DNA from: Pseudomonadota bacterium
GTDB taxonomy: Bacteria; Pseudomonadota; Gammaproteobacteria; Xanthomonadales; Wenzhouxiangellaceae
Direction of reading: 5' to 3'
Length of the DNA: 64,000 nucleotides
Assembly: GCA_013285445.1 (NCBI GenBank)
Contig: CP053448.1
Coordinates: 3,331,530-3,395,529, forward strand
The notes beneath the pieces were generated by a model, which was given only the letters and a program-made list of their open reading frames with translations, did no database searches and was not told where the DNA came from. Shown piece by piece: positions 19,106 to 29,032 of this stretch. The translations under genes were made by a program, and so were the position numbers. Positions within the stretch are counted from its first letter, which is position 1. Every line of letters begins with the position of its first letter.

Positions 19106-20197
19106 ATGCCCATGCCCTGCAGCAACCTGTACTCCATTTCCGCCCGTTCGTTCGAGGCGGCGCGCAGGCTGTCAGCCGGCCGGTTCGGCGGGCTGCACGG
19201 CCACAGTTTCGCCGTTCGTGGACTGATGCGGCTGGGCGAAGCGCCATCAGGGGACAACATCGACCCGACCGAACCGCACCAGACCCGACTGGAGTCGGTA
19301 CTGGAGCAACTGGACTACCGGCTGCTCAATGATCTGATTGAACACCCTGACGATCTGGCGATTGCCGAGTGGATCCTGACCGCGCCGTTGCTGGCGGATT
19401 TTGCAGCCGTTGAACTCAGCGGCGCGGCCAACCGCGGTGCGATCGCCTGGCGTTCCGGTAAACGCCAGGTCTGGTGGCGCTGCCGGTTCGAGGCCGCCCA
19501 TCAGCTGCCCAACGTGCCGGCCGGCCACAAGTGCGGCCGAATGCACGGCCACGGTTTCGAAGCCTGCATTCATGTCGATACCGACCGATCGCGGGACGCG
19601 CATGGGCTTCAGCTGGCCATCGAGAAGGCCTGGGAACCGCTGCACGCGCTGCTGCACCTGGGCTGCCTCAACGAGCTCAACGGTCTCGACAACCCCACCA
19701 GTGAAGTGCTGGCCGGCTGGATCTGCGAGCGCCTGCGGCCGGAGCTGCCCGACCTGCTCGGCGTGACGGTGATGGAAACACCGACGGCCGGCTGTTTTTT
19801 TGACGGCCAGGGCTATCGCATCTGGAAGTCGATGAGCTTCGACAGCGCGGTGCGGCCCAGGCAGCCCCTGACCGAGGCACCGTCCGGCAGGATCTACGGC
19901 CACACCTTCACGGCCCGGCTGCATCTGGCCGGCGCGCTCGACCGGGTACTGGGATGGGTTCACGACTACGGTGACGTCAAACGGCGCTTCGATCCGGTGC
20001 TGCGCCAGCTCGACCATCAACCACTGCACGAGTGGGCGCAGCTCGCCGGTGGTGATGCGGCCGCCATTGCCGGTTACCTCCACGCCCGTCTCGGCGATGC
20101 ATTGCCCGGAATGGACCGGATCGATGTTCTGACCACCCCGGGTTCCGGCATCTTACGGTGTCGAGGCGCCGAAGTTCGCGGTTTGCTGGTGCCGTGA
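19106..20197 (+). CDS. queD: triple-domain 6-carboxytetrahydropterin synthase (QueD-like)
   Basis: QueD (~120 residues) turns dihydroneopterin triphosphate into 6-carboxytetrahydropterin for queuosine. This 363-residue protein appears to be three tandem PTPS-type domains. The middle one (about 122-236) keeps the catalytic set: FEAAHQL (His132), Cys143 in KCGRMHGHGF with zinc His147/149, and ETPT (Glu224). The first (about 10-115) keeps LHGH and a LDYRLLND motif but has FEAARRL and no Cys. The third (about 240-350) keeps only YGH and QLDHQPLHE. The outer copies are probably structural. The stop overlaps the queE start (GTGA). Start ATG 19106; an ATG two codons later is equally possible. Confidence 0.85.
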   Translation: MPMPCSNLYSISARSFEAARRLSAGRFGGLHGHSFAVRGLMRLGEAPSGDNIDPTEPHQTRLESVLEQLDYRLLNDLIEHPDDLAIAEWILTAPLLADFAAVELSGAANRGAIAWRSGKRQVWWRCRFEAAHQLPNVPAGHKCGRMHGHGFEACIHVDTDRSRDAHGLQLAIEKAWEPLHALLHLGCLNELNGLDNPTSEVLAGWICERLRPELPDLLGVTVMETPTAGCFFDGQGYRIWKSMSFDSAVRPRQPLTEAPSGRIYGHTFTARLHLAGALDRVLGWVHDYGDVKRRFDPVLRQLDHQPLHEWAQLAGGDAAAIAGYLHARLGDALPGMDRIDVLTTPGSGILRCRGAEVRGLLVP

Positions 20198-20823
20198 GCT
20201 ACAGCGTCAAGGCCATCTTCCACACGCTGCAGGGCGAGGGCTGCAACGCCGGCCGACCGGCCGTGTTTCTGCGCTTTGCCGGCTGCAACCTGTGGTCCGG
20301 GCGTGAGGCAGACCGCTCCCGCGCCGTCTGCCGCTTCTGCGACACCGACTTCGTCGGCACCGATGGTCCTGGCGGCGGTCGGTTTGCAAGCGCGGCAAAG
20401 CTCGCTGATGCCGTCGCCGGGCGGTGGCCGGCAAGCACTCCCGGTCTGGTCGTGTGCACGGGCGGCGAGCCGCTGCTGCAGCTCGATGAGGCAGCGATCG
20501 ACGCGCTGCACCGGCGCCGCTTCGAAGTGGCCGTGGAAACCAACGGCACCATTCCGGCACCGAACGGCATCGACTGGCTGTGCGTGAGCCCGAAAGCGGG
20601 CAGTCGACTGGTCCAGCGAAGCGGTGACGAGCTCAAGCTGGTCTTTCCGCAACCCGGGATCGAGCCGGCCGAGTTCGAGTCCCTCGATTTCCGTCACTTT
20701 CTGCTCCAGCCCATGGACGGCCCCCAGCGCGCTGAAAACACCCGCGCGGCCATCGACTATTGCCTCGCTCATCCGCGCTGGCGGCTGGGTCTGCAGAGCC
20801 ACAAGATTCTGGGCTTGCCCTGA
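20194..20823 (+). CDS. queE: 7-carboxy-7-deazaguanine synthase
   Basis: This 209-residue radical SAM enzyme converts 6-carboxytetrahydropterin to 7-carboxy-7-deazaguanine, the step after QueD. The iron-sulfur motif has the long spacing typical of one QueE clade: GCNLWSG...CRFCDTDF (C-x14-C-x2-C form). Other marks are HTLQGEGCNAGRPAVFLRFAG near the N-terminus, VVCTGGEPLLQ and VETNGT. The GTG start at 20194 overlaps the queD stop by 4 nt, giving a two-gene queuosine operon. The frame is open further upstream to 20158, but that part lies inside queD and does not match the family. Confidence 0.93.
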   Translation: MSYSVKAIFHTLQGEGCNAGRPAVFLRFAGCNLWSGREADRSRAVCRFCDTDFVGTDGPGGGRFASAAKLADAVAGRWPASTPGLVVCTGGEPLLQLDEAAIDALHRRRFEVAVETNGTIPAPNGIDWLCVSPKAGSRLVQRSGDELKLVFPQPGIEPAEFESLDFRHFLLQPMDGPQRAENTRAAIDYCLAHPRWRLGLQSHKILGLP

Positions 20824-20893
20824 CCCGGCACCGGTCAGTGCGCATCACCCCGCCGTCCGGGGCCGGTCTGCCAGCGCTCAGGCTGCCGTGCGG

Positions 20894-20922
20894 TTCAACA
20901 GCGCGACATCCGGGTGTACTAT
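20894..20922 (+). promoter_or_regulatory. candidate promoter for the AraC-type gene
   Basis: TTCAAC (20894-20899), a 17-nt spacer and TACTAT (20917-20922) lie 46 nt before the GTG start at 20969. Pattern match only. Confidence 0.4.
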
Positions 20923-20968
20923 CGGCGTTGATGATCCAAACCGGACGAAAACGCCTGGAGTCGCAGCC

Positions 20969-21475
20969 GTGAACGCAATCAGCAACATGGTCGAAGCCAT
21001 GATTCGATACCTGCAGTCGGCCGGGGCGTCGCGACGCGAACTGGTGCGGCGGACCGGCATTGATCCCGATCAGCTGTCCGAGACCGCACCCAATCTGTCA
21101 CCGTCGCAGATGGCGCGCCTGTGGCAGCTGGTGCAGGCCACCATGCGGCCCTCACCGGATTTCAGCCGCAAGGTCCGTGAGCTGATTGACGCACAGCTTG
21201 AGTGCGGCCGGGCCCGTGCCGCCGTGATTGCGGCACAGCTGCACATGAGCCGGCAGACGCTCTACAAGCGGCTCAAGGAAGAAAACCAGACCTTTGCCGC
21301 GCTGCTTGACCATGTCCGGCGCGAGCAGGCGCTGGTTCATCTCTACAATCCCGACGAAACGCTGACCGAAGTGGCCCAGCGACTGGGGTTTTCGGAGCTC
21401 AGCGCGTTCAGCCGCGCCTTCAAGCGCTGGATGGGACAGTCGCCGGCCCGCTTTCGGGCCAGTCACGGCCTGTAG
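20969..21475 (+). CDS. compact AraC-family transcriptional regulator
   Basis: This 168-residue protein starts at GTG 20969 with GGAG 8 nt upstream. The C-terminal ~100 residues are a complete double helix-turn-helix AraC domain (VIAAQLHMSRQTLYKRLKEE, then TLTEVAQRLGFSELSAFSRAFKRWMGQSPARFR). The N-terminal ~55 residues resemble only the first helices of the AraC arabinose-binding-type domain (GIDPDQLSE...LSPSQMARLWQLV). The ~150-residue middle of a normal regulator is missing with no frameshift visible, so it may be a natural short form. It is convergent with fabA-fabB, whose control it might exert. Confidence 0.82.
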   Translation: MNAISNMVEAMIRYLQSAGASRRELVRRTGIDPDQLSETAPNLSPSQMARLWQLVQATMRPSPDFSRKVRELIDAQLECGRARAAVIAAQLHMSRQTLYKRLKEENQTFAALLDHVRREQALVHLYNPDETLTEVAQRLGFSELSAFSRAFKRWMGQSPARFRASHGL

Positions 21476-21632
21476 CCGCTCATTCATCAACCCCCGGCAA
21501 TGCAGATTGCGTTCAGCCGTGCTGCGCACGCCGGCAGCAATGCAGCGGTGTTTCGCCAACGCCGTCTGCCAAGATGCACGGCGCGGCCTGTCATCAGCCA
21601 TATCAACGGGCCAGGAACCCCAGGAATGCGAT

Positions 21633-22871
21633 CTACATGCCTGCCGGGTCACTGGCTTCGGCCGCGCGGCTGAACACCAGGCTGGCATTGGTGCCGCCAA
21701 AGCCGAAGCTGTTGCTCATCACCACGTTCAGATCGGTGGTGTCGACGGTTTCGCGCACGATCGGATAGCCGTCGGCATCCGGATCGAGACGCTCGATATT
21801 GGCCGAGGCCGCGATATAGCCGTCACGCTGCATCAGCAGGCAATAGATGGCCTCATGCACGCCGGCCGCGCCCAGCGCATGGCCACTCAGCGGCTTGGTC
21901 GAGCCCAACGGCGGTATCCGGCTGCCGAAAGCCTCGGCGATGGCTTCCAGCTCGATGATGTCACCTAACGGCGTGCTGGTGCCGTGCGTGTTGATATAGC
22001 CCACCGGCTGGTCGACGCCGACCAGGGCCTGGCGCATGCAGCGCACCGCACCCTCGCCGCTGGGCTGGACCATATCCGCACCATCGGACGTTGCGCCGAA
22101 ACCGACCAGCTCGGCGAGAATCGGCGCGCCGCGGCGGCGCGCCAGATCAAGCGCCTCGAGCACCAGGATGCCGGCACCGCCGGAAATGACGAAACCGTCA
22201 CGGTCAGCATCGTAGGTGCGCGAGGCCCGCTGCGGCGCGTCGTTGTAGCGGGTCGACAGCGCGCCCATCGCATCGAACAGCAGACTCAGACTCCAGTGCA
22301 GATCCTCACCGCCGCCGGCGAACATCGTGTCCTGCCGGCCGTGCGCGATCAGCTCGCCGGCATGGCCAATGGCGTGTGCGCTGGTCGCGCAGGCCGAGGT
22401 GATCCCGTAGCTGACGCCGCGAATGCCGAACGCAGTCCCCAGTGAGGCATTGATCGCGCTGCTCATGGTGCGCGGCACGCGGCATGGCCCGACCCGCCGG
22501 ATGCCGCGCGCACGGTGGGTGTCGACCGCGTCAAGCAACTCGACGCTCGAGTTACCGCCGGTACCGGCAACCAGTCCGGTCCGCTCGGAGCGGATCTGGG
22601 CCTCTTCCAGACCGGCAGAAGCGATGGCCTCGCGCATGGCCAGCCAGCCGTAGCCGGCGGCAGGACACATGAATCGTCTCAGGCGACGCTCGATGAGCGC
22701 GTCGAGGTCCAGATCGATGCCGCCGCAGACATGGCTGCGCAATCCGGCATCGCGCGCTTGTGGGCTGAACACCAGGCCGGAGCGGCCAGCCCGCAGGGCA
22801 TCGGCCACCGCCGGCACGCCGGTGCCGAGACTCGAGACGATTCCCATGCCGGTCACCGCAACCCGCCTCAT
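21633..22871 (-). CDS. fabB: 3-oxoacyl-ACP synthase I (FabB-type)
   Basis: This 412-residue condensing enzyme elongates acyl-ACP with malonyl-ACP. It carries the Cys-His-His triad of KAS I/II: Cys in [12 protein letters not shown], His in [12 protein letters not shown] and His in [10 protein letters not shown]. Its start overlaps the end of fabA by 4 nt, the classic unsaturated fatty acid pair in gammaproteobacteria, so FabB rather than FabF is the better call. The compact AraC regulator is convergent on the other side. Confidence 0.93.
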   Translation of the reverse strand: MRRVAVTGMGIVSSLGTGVPAVADALRAGRSGLVFSPQARDAGLRSHVCGGIDLDLDALIERRLRRFMCPAAGYGWLAMREAIASAGLEEAQIRSERTGLVAGTGGNSSVELLDAVDTHRARGIRRVGPCRVPRTMSSAINASLGTAFGIRGVSYGITSACATSAHAIGHAGELIAHGRQDTMFAGGGEDLHWSLSLLFDAMGALSTRYNDAPQRASRTYDADRDGFVISGGAGILVLEALDLARRRGAPILAELVGFGATSDGADMVQPSGEGAVRCMRQALVGVDQPVGYINTHGTSTPLGDIIELEAIAEAFGSRIPPLGSTKPLSGHALGAAGVHEAIYCLLMQRDGYIAASANIERLDPDADGYPIVRETVDTTDLNVVMSNSFGFGGTNASLVFSRAAEASDPAGM

Positions 22872-23395
22872 GGTGTTGCCGATGCGAATGCGTCGATACT
22901 GGTAAACAGGCAGACTTTCAGATTGCGTGCCGTATAGATGTCCCGACCGTCGACCGCGACCCGGCCATCGGCAATCGCCATGGTCAGTCCGCGACGCATC
23001 ACCCTGCGGATGTCGAGCTGATAGCGCACCAGGCGATTATCGGGCAGAACCTGACCGAAGAAGCGGACTTCGCCCACCCCCAGGGCGCGACCCCGGCCCT
23101 TGCCGCCGCTCCAGGCGAGATAGAAACCGACCAGCTGCCACAGCGCATCCAGCCCCAGGCACCCGGGCATGACCGGATCCTGACGAAAGTGGCAGTCGAA
23201 GAACCAGAGATCCGGACGCAGATCCAGCTCGGCGATCACTTCACCTCGGCCGTAGGCACCACCGCTGGCGCTGATCCGGGTGATGCGGTCGAACATCAGC
23301 ATCTGGTCAACCGGCAGTCGCATGTCGCCCTCGAACAGCTGACCCTGGCCGCAGGCGATCAAATCGGCCTTGTCGAATTGCTCAGATCGGGTCAT
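22868..23395 (-). CDS. fabA: 3-hydroxydecanoyl-ACP dehydratase/isomerase
   Basis: This 175-residue hot-dog-fold enzyme dehydrates 3-hydroxydecanoyl-ACP and isomerises trans-2 to cis-3-decenoyl-ACP, the branch point of anaerobic unsaturated fatty acid synthesis. The active-site block [18 protein letters not shown] contains His69 and Asp84, matching E. coli FabA. It is first in the fabA-fabB operon, with a 4-nt overlap. A promoter should lie in 23396-23522, but no clear hexamers or FabR-type site were recognised. Confidence 0.95.
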   Translation of the reverse strand: MTRSEQFDKADLIACGQGQLFEGDMRLPVDQMLMFDRITRISASGGAYGRGEVIAELDLRPDLWFFDCHFRQDPVMPGCLGLDALWQLVGFYLAWSGGKGRGRALGVGEVRFFGQVLPDNRLVRYQLDIRRVMRRGLTMAIADGRVAVDGRDIYTARNLKVCLFTSIDAFASATP

Positions 23396-23522
23396 CGTTG
23401 ATCAGCCTGGCGTCGTTATCATTGCCACTGTATCTCCCGGCGGACCTGCCCGCTTGACCCGCGGTGCCGAATCCTTGACCGGTGGTCAGCGGCTTGTCGG
23501 CCCACCCTGCACCCGGGGCGTC

Positions 23523-24260
23523 TCAGCACCACAGCGCCCGCACTGGTGTGTCCGTGCTGTAGTGATGGGCAACCTGGGCCTGCAGCAGTTCGGCGGTGGC
23601 CAGCGCATCGGTCAACGCGTGGTGGGGCGCATAGGTGGGCAGGTGGTAGCGTGCGCGACAGTCGGCCAGGCGCAGCGACACCGGGCGACGACCGAACAGG
23701 CGCCCCAGAACGCCGGGACGCGACAACGGCTGCATCCGCGCTTCCACCGACATCGTGTCGATAACCGGAAACAGCAGGCCCTCGCCAAAACGATTGATCA
23801 TCATGCGGTCGAAAAAGCGCCGTTCGATCAGCCGGTAATGAACCACGATGACCCGGCCGGCCATCGCCGCGAGCAGCTCCTCGACGATTTCCCCGATATC
23901 GGGCGCGGCGGCGATCTCGTCGTGGGTGATATGGTGGATGGTAACCGACTTCTGCGACAGTTCGCGGCGCGGTTGCACCACCCAATAGGCCGATCCGCGA
24001 CAGCGAATTCGCCCGATATCGAAGGGCACGATCCCGACGCTGACGATACTGTGCCGATTCGGATCGAGACCGGTGGTTTCGAAATCCAGAGCCGCCAGCG
24101 GAACCGATTCGATCGGTGTGTCACCGGCAACCGCGCCCCGTTCATAAAAGTCCTTTAGCGCGGGATGCCTGGCCCTGCCGGCAAGCTCCGCCATCACGTT
24201 CGGCCAGTCCGGCGTGGACGGACCACTGCGGCGGAATGCTTTGTCGAAGGGCCAGTGCAT
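23523..24260 (-). CDS. DEDDh 3'-5' exonuclease (DnaQ-like)
   Basis: This 245-residue protein has the exonuclease motifs of the DnaQ/epsilon superfamily: LAALDFETTGLDP (Exo I), ITHDEIAAAPDI...VIVVHY (Exo II) and HHALTDALATAELLQAQ (Exo III with His five residues before Asp). It degrades DNA or RNA from 3' ends using two metal ions. A ~60-residue N-terminal extension precedes the domain. Its ATG overlaps the stop of the upstream DUF294 gene by one base (TGATG). Pairing of this exonuclease with a cNMP/CBS/DUF294 protein is common in gammaproteobacteria, but the joint role is not established. Confidence 0.88.
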   Translation of the reverse strand: MHWPFDKAFRRSGPSTPDWPNVMAELAGRARHPALKDFYERGAVAGDTPIESVPLAALDFETTGLDPNRHSIVSVGIVPFDIGRIRCRGSAYWVVQPRRELSQKSVTIHHITHDEIAAAPDIGEIVEELLAAMAGRVIVVHYRLIERRFFDRMMINRFGEGLLFPVIDTMSVEARMQPLSRPGVLGRLFGRRPVSLRLADCRARYHLPTYAPHHALTDALATAELLQAQVAHHYSTDTPVRALWC

Positions 24261-26161
24261 CAGGGCCCGCGCAGGCTGGCCTGCGCCGTCCGGTAACGGT
24301 ACTTGAGTGCCCGCTGCGCGTTGCTGAGCACTTTGAAGGCATCCTTGAGCGTCCGCCGCTCGAACGCCGACAGGGACTGCGGATCGAGATTGTTGTTGAG
24401 TTCATTGCCCTGCTCGACGTCATGGGCCTGGCGACGCGCCCGCGCCAGTGAAATGAACTCGAGCGCGTCGCGCAGATCCGCTGCCGTGCTGGCAGTCAGA
24501 TAGCCTGCGGCCGCGGTATCCTCGAGGCGACGAAACGAATTCTGTGCCTGGGAGGCGGCTGCCAGTGCATGCACGCGGATGACGTCGACCAGCGGTGCGG
24601 TTCCGCGGCGCTTGAGATTGATTGAATTCTGATGTCGCCCGCTCTTCTCGACAACAAAATCCCGAAAAAAGCCCAGGGGCGGTGTCCTGTTCTGCGCATT
24701 CTGGGACAGGCAGAACAGGAATTGCGGCGTGGCGCTGGCGCGCTCGGCAATCAGCGCCTTGAGCTCGTCGGCCATCTGGACCTGGCCGTGAACCCCGCCC
24801 AGATCGAAAAAAATCGAACTGTGCAGCAGTGACTCTGCGCTCGGTCTGCCAATCCATTGGCAGAAGCGTTCACGCCAGACCTTCAGCGGCTGACGCCACG
24901 TGTCGTTGGTCGCCATGATGTCCCCCTTGCAGTAGGGGTAGCCCAATCGATCCAAACCATCCGAAACGAATGCAGCCAGCTCACGGAAGTAATCATCATG
25001 CGCCTGCGGATCGAAGGCATCGTCGATGACCATGGCGTTGTCCTGGTCGGTCAACAGGAATTGCTCGTCGCGTGCCATCGACCCGAGCGCCAGGTAGCAG
25101 TAAGGTACCGGTGGTGGTCCAAGCTGTTCCTCGCCGAGCTGCAGCAGGCGCTGCTTGAAACTGCGGCCAATGGTTGCCATGGCCGTTCCGATCATGTGCG
25201 AGTTGGCGTCCTCATTGACCATGCGCACAAAACAGGCCTGAACATCACCGGTCAGACTGTAAAGGTCCTCGAGGCTGTTCTTGTGAAAGATACTGCGCGC
25301 AACGAACAAGCTGTTCTGGGTCTCATGGGTGATGATGTCGGACAGGGCAATCACACCGACTGGCCTGAGCCTGTGCATGACCGGAAGGCGATGCACGTTT
25401 TCCTTGAGCATCAGCAGCAGCGCCTCGAACGCGAAGTCGTCATCGGCAACGGTAACCAGATCGGTTGACATGACCTCTGAAACCAGCGTGTCGTAGGGCA
25501 GCCCGGCTGCCAGCACGCGCTGACGCAGGTCACGGTCGGTGACGATGCCAATCACGTCTTCACCCGATGCGGCCGTGTCCCTGTGCCCTGCCGTACGCTC
25601 GGTCACCAGCAGCGAGGACACGTTCTGGTCAGTCATGTGCGCGGCCGCCTCACCGACCGTGGTCGCGCTGTCAATCATGACCGGCGTGCGCCCAACGAGC
25701 TTGGCGACCGGCGTGGTCATGATCGGGCTGGCGCCCGATTGCACCGCTCCGGCCTGGCGCAATCGCGTGCGGTCCTCGACCTCCACGAAATCGGCGAAGT
25801 CGGGCACTTCGTCGAACAGCATCCGGAACGTCGCGTCCGGAATGAAATAAATCAGCGAGTCTTCGAGCGCGCGCACCGGGAAGCGCGCCCCCCGGCCGCT
25901 GAGCAGGCTGAACTGTCCGAAAATCTCGCCTTCGCCGAGACGATTGTAGAGCTCGCCGCTGCGGCGATAGACCTCGACCGACCCGCTGCGCACGAAATGC
26001 AGATGCTCCACCGTCTGGCCAAACGACAGTATCGATTCACCCGCCCGGAAATAGGCCACCTCGACACTGCGGGCGATATCGTCAAGCTGCTCGTCGGAGA
26101 GTGATGAAAACGGGGCGAAACGCCTGATGTGCTCGCGAATCTCGACCTGCTCGACTTCCAT
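24260..26161 (-). CDS. cNMP-binding/CBS/DUF294 putative nucleotidyltransferase signalling protein
   Basis: This 633-residue cytosolic protein has a CRP-like cyclic-nucleotide-binding fold (about 10-125), a pair of CBS domains (about 150-280), a DUF294 nucleotidyltransferase-like domain (about 320-470, signature LGSMARDEQFLLTDQDNAMV resembling GlnD) and a C-terminal DUF294 output domain. The GS...D-x-D pattern of the transferase is preserved, so uridylyl- or adenylyl-transfer is possible; the target is unknown. It is first in a two-gene unit with the exonuclease and divergent from the GGDEF-EAL gene. Confidence 0.88.
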   Translation of the reverse strand: MEVEQVEIREHIRRFAPFSSLSDEQLDDIARSVEVAYFRAGESILSFGQTVEHLHFVRSGSVEVYRRSGELYNRLGEGEIFGQFSLLSGRGARFPVRALEDSLIYFIPDATFRMLFDEVPDFADFVEVEDRTRLRQAGAVQSGASPIMTTPVAKLVGRTPVMIDSATTVGEAAAHMTDQNVSSLLVTERTAGHRDTAASGEDVIGIVTDRDLRQRVLAAGLPYDTLVSEVMSTDLVTVADDDFAFEALLLMLKENVHRLPVMHRLRPVGVIALSDIITHETQNSLFVARSIFHKNSLEDLYSLTGDVQACFVRMVNEDANSHMIGTAMATIGRSFKQRLLQLGEEQLGPPPVPYCYLALGSMARDEQFLLTDQDNAMVIDDAFDPQAHDDYFRELAAFVSDGLDRLGYPYCKGDIMATNDTWRQPLKVWRERFCQWIGRPSAESLLHSSIFFDLGGVHGQVQMADELKALIAERASATPQFLFCLSQNAQNRTPPLGFFRDFVVEKSGRHQNSINLKRRGTAPLVDVIRVHALAAASQAQNSFRRLEDTAAAGYLTASTAADLRDALEFISLARARRQAHDVEQGNELNNNLDPQSLSAFERRTLKDAFKVLSNAQRALKYRYRTAQASLRGP

Positions 26162-26335
26162 GATGTGGTTCCGGGCATGATGACGGTTGGCTTCAAGCTA
26201 TCATGCTGCCTGGCTGGGGTCGACCACGGCCGATACCGATTCATGGGGCAGCGCCCGGAGCAGGCTTACTCCACGCTGGCCGCAGCTTGCCTGCTTGCTA
26301 TACTGGAATGAATCCACAAGCCTCGAATCGCTGAC

Positions 26336-29032
26336 TTGAGCCGGTCCGGGAAGGAATTGCGCGTCAACCGCCGACCGTTGCTGGGCGCCCTGGGTGTCAC
26401 TGCCCTCGTGCTCATCGGTGGCGCGATCATCACCGGCTGGACGTTTCGACTCCTCGTCGATGCCGAGCGAGAACGACAGCGCGTCATGCTGGCCGGCCTG
26501 GCCGAGCAGTCGATCGGTGAAATCAGGCGCCGCTTCAACCGCTACGAGATCCAGCTGGTCGCCGCGCGCGCACTGTTCGCCGGTTCGACGTTTGTCAGCC
26601 GCGACGAGTGGCGCGAATTTGCGCGCTTTTTCCTGCCGACGGGCGATGAATCGGGCTTGTTCGAACTGGCCTGGGTGCCGCGTGTTACACGCGATGAGCT
26701 GCAACAGATCGCGGCATCGGCCCGCGCCGACGGCCTGGGCGACTTCGCCGTGTACCCGGCCGGCGAGCGCAACGTCTATTGCCCGATTCTCTACAACGAA
26801 CCCCAGCACCTGCACGTCGGTTCGCTTGGACGGGATGTCTGCGTCAGCGACCCCGCCCGGCCGGCAATGCAGCGTGCCCGGCAGGAGGACGGCACATTCC
26901 TGTCTGATCCGCTGCGACTGGGGACAGACGATTCGGCGCTGGTGCCCGGATACGTTCTGTTTGCCTGGGTCGAGGGCAATCAACAGCGGCATTCCGGCTG
27001 GGTTGCCGGCACCGCGACCACCGATGAGCTGCTTGGCGTGCACCTGCCCGGCCAGCGGCCGATTGATCTGACCGTCACCGACCAGTCGGTCCCCGGAGGC
27101 GAGACCGTCTATCGCACTACCGCGTTCGCGGAGGATCCGACCATCCGGGCCACCAGAACCATGATGCTTGGCGGTCGTGATCTGCAGCTACATTTCGCGC
27201 ATCCGGTTGCCGTCGGGCTGACACCATGGCTGGCGCTTGGCACGGGGACGGCCATCACGCTGCTGCTGGCCGGCTTCCTGTTGACCCTGCTGCGCACCCG
27301 GGCGCGTGCACTCCTGGTCGCCGAGCGCATGTCGCGCGCCTGGCGGCAGAGCGAGGACCTGCTGAAATCGATCACCAACAACATCCAGGAAGGCATTTAC
27401 CGCGGCGTACCCGGAAAGGGCCTGGTCTACGTCAACCAGGCGTTGGCCGACATGTTCGGCTTCGACACCACCCGGGAGATGATGGCGCACGCCGGACCCG
27501 TGCTTTACGCCTACCCTGAACAGCGCGAGGAGCTGGAGCGACTGCTCGACCGGCACGGTTACTATCGCAATCAGGAAGTCGTTTTTCTGCGACGTGACGG
27601 TTCGCGTTTCGTCGCGGTCAACAGCACGGTTGCAACCCGTGATGCCCGGGGGCGAATCCGCTACTTCGACGGCGTCGTTTCCGACATCACCGAGCGCAAA
27701 CAGGCCGAGGAGCAGGTTCATCGGCTGGCTCACTACGATGCGCTGACCGGGCTGCCCAATCGGCGTCTGTTCGGCGACCTGGTCGAACAGGCGCTCAACC
27801 GGGCCAGGCGGGCCGGTCGGCCGGTGGCGTTCATGTTCATGGACCTCGACCGATTCAAGATGATTAATGACTCGCTCGGGCACAGCATCGGCGACCACCT
27901 CCTGACTGCCGTGGCCGAACGACTGAGTGCGAAGACCCGCAACTACGACATCATCAGTCGCCAGGGGGGTGACGAGTTTTCCCTGGTCTTGCCCGATGCC
28001 GATGCCGGCGAAGCCGCGCGCAAGGCCGAAAGCCTGCTCACCGAATTCGGCAGGAATTCTTTTCGGATCAACGGCCACGAGCTCGCCATCACGCCCTCGA
28101 TCGGCATCGCCATGCATCCCGATGACGGCGACGACGCGGAAGCCCTGCTGCGCTGTGCCGATGCCGCCATGTACCACGCCAAGGAATGCGGTCGCGCCAC
28201 GTTCCGCTTTTTCACTCCTGAGCTCAACACCCGCGCACATGAGCGTCTGAGGCTGGAGAGTCACCTGCGACATGCCCTGGCCGGCGGAGAACTGAGCCTG
28301 GCCTATCAGCCCATCATCAGCCTGGCCGACGGCGAGGTCGCCGGCGCCGAGGCGCTGCTGCGCTGGCACAACGCCACACTGGGGCAGGTCTCCCCGGCCG
28401 ACTTCATTCCGGTCGCCGAACAGAGCGGCCTGATCGTCGAGATCGGTGACTGGGTCATCAGCCAGGCCTGTCGCCAGCTGGCAGAATGGCGTGAGCGGGG
28501 ACTGGGTGAGGTATCACTATCGGTCAACGTGTCCGCGGTCCAGTTCTGGCGCGGCAATCTCGACGAGGTCGTCAAGCGGTCGCTGTCGCGCTGGCAGGTC
28601 GATCCGTCTCTGTTGACCATCGAACTGACCGAAAGCGTCATCATGCAGAATGCGGAGGCGGCCAGGGACGTACTGGCCGAGCTGAAGCTGCTGGGCCTTA
28701 AGCTGGCCATTGATGATTTCGGGACGGGGTATTCCAGCCTGAGCTACCTCAAGCAGTTCAGAATCGACCAGCTCAAGATCGACCGTTCGTTCGTGCGCGA
28801 CGTCGCCCAAAGCGCCGACGACGCCGCGATCGTTGCGGCCGTATTGAGCATGGCCACCGACCTCAGGATGCAGGTTGTCGCCGAGGGCATCGAAAACCCG
28901 GAGCAGCTTGATTACCTGCGCGCGCGGCACTGCCACTTCGGCCAGGGCTTCCTGTTCAGTCCGGCGGTGCCGGCCGAGGACGTGCCGGGCGTGATCGAAC
29001 AGCTCCGGTGCTCAGCCAGGGGGGCTCCCTAA
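26336..29032 (+). CDS. CHASE-PAS-GGDEF-EAL cyclic-di-GMP enzyme
   Basis: This 898-residue membrane protein has one helix near residues 14-36, a periplasmic CHASE domain (WVPRVTRDEL...PILYNEP), a second helix near 298-322, a PAS domain (~345-455), GGDEF (~465-625) and EAL (~640-890). The diguanylate cyclase site is intact (RQGGDEF). The phosphodiesterase site also looks intact (AEALLRW, NVSAVQF, ELTESVIM, DDFGTGYSSLSYL, VAEGIE), so it may be bifunctional. TTG 26336 is the first start in frame; a TATACT at 26299-26304 could be the -10 of a short leader. The stop overlaps the convergent moaB stop by 4 nt. Confidence 0.9.
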   Translation: MSRSGKELRVNRRPLLGALGVTALVLIGGAIITGWTFRLLVDAERERQRVMLAGLAEQSIGEIRRRFNRYEIQLVAARALFAGSTFVSRDEWREFARFFLPTGDESGLFELAWVPRVTRDELQQIAASARADGLGDFAVYPAGERNVYCPILYNEPQHLHVGSLGRDVCVSDPARPAMQRARQEDGTFLSDPLRLGTDDSALVPGYVLFAWVEGNQQRHSGWVAGTATTDELLGVHLPGQRPIDLTVTDQSVPGGETVYRTTAFAEDPTIRATRTMMLGGRDLQLHFAHPVAVGLTPWLALGTGTAITLLLAGFLLTLLRTRARALLVAERMSRAWRQSEDLLKSITNNIQEGIYRGVPGKGLVYVNQALADMFGFDTTREMMAHAGPVLYAYPEQREELERLLDRHGYYRNQEVVFLRRDGSRFVAVNSTVATRDARGRIRYFDGVVSDITERKQAEEQVHRLAHYDALTGLPNRRLFGDLVEQALNRARRAGRPVAFMFMDLDRFKMINDSLGHSIGDHLLTAVAERLSAKTRNYDIISRQGGDEFSLVLPDADAGEAARKAESLLTEFGRNSFRINGHELAITPSIGIAMHPDDGDDAEALLRCADAAMYHAKECGRATFRFFTPELNTRAHERLRLESHLRHALAGGELSLAYQPIISLADGEVAGAEALLRWHNATLGQVSPADFIPVAEQSGLIVEIGDWVISQACRQLAEWRERGLGEVSLSVNVSAVQFWRGNLDEVVKRSLSRWQVDPSLLTIELTESVIMQNAEAARDVLAELKLLGLKLAIDDFGTGYSSLSYLKQFRIDQLKIDRSFVRDVAQSADDAAIVAAVLSMATDLRMQVVAEGIENPEQLDYLRARHCHFGQGFLFSPAVPAEDVPGVIEQLRCSARGAP

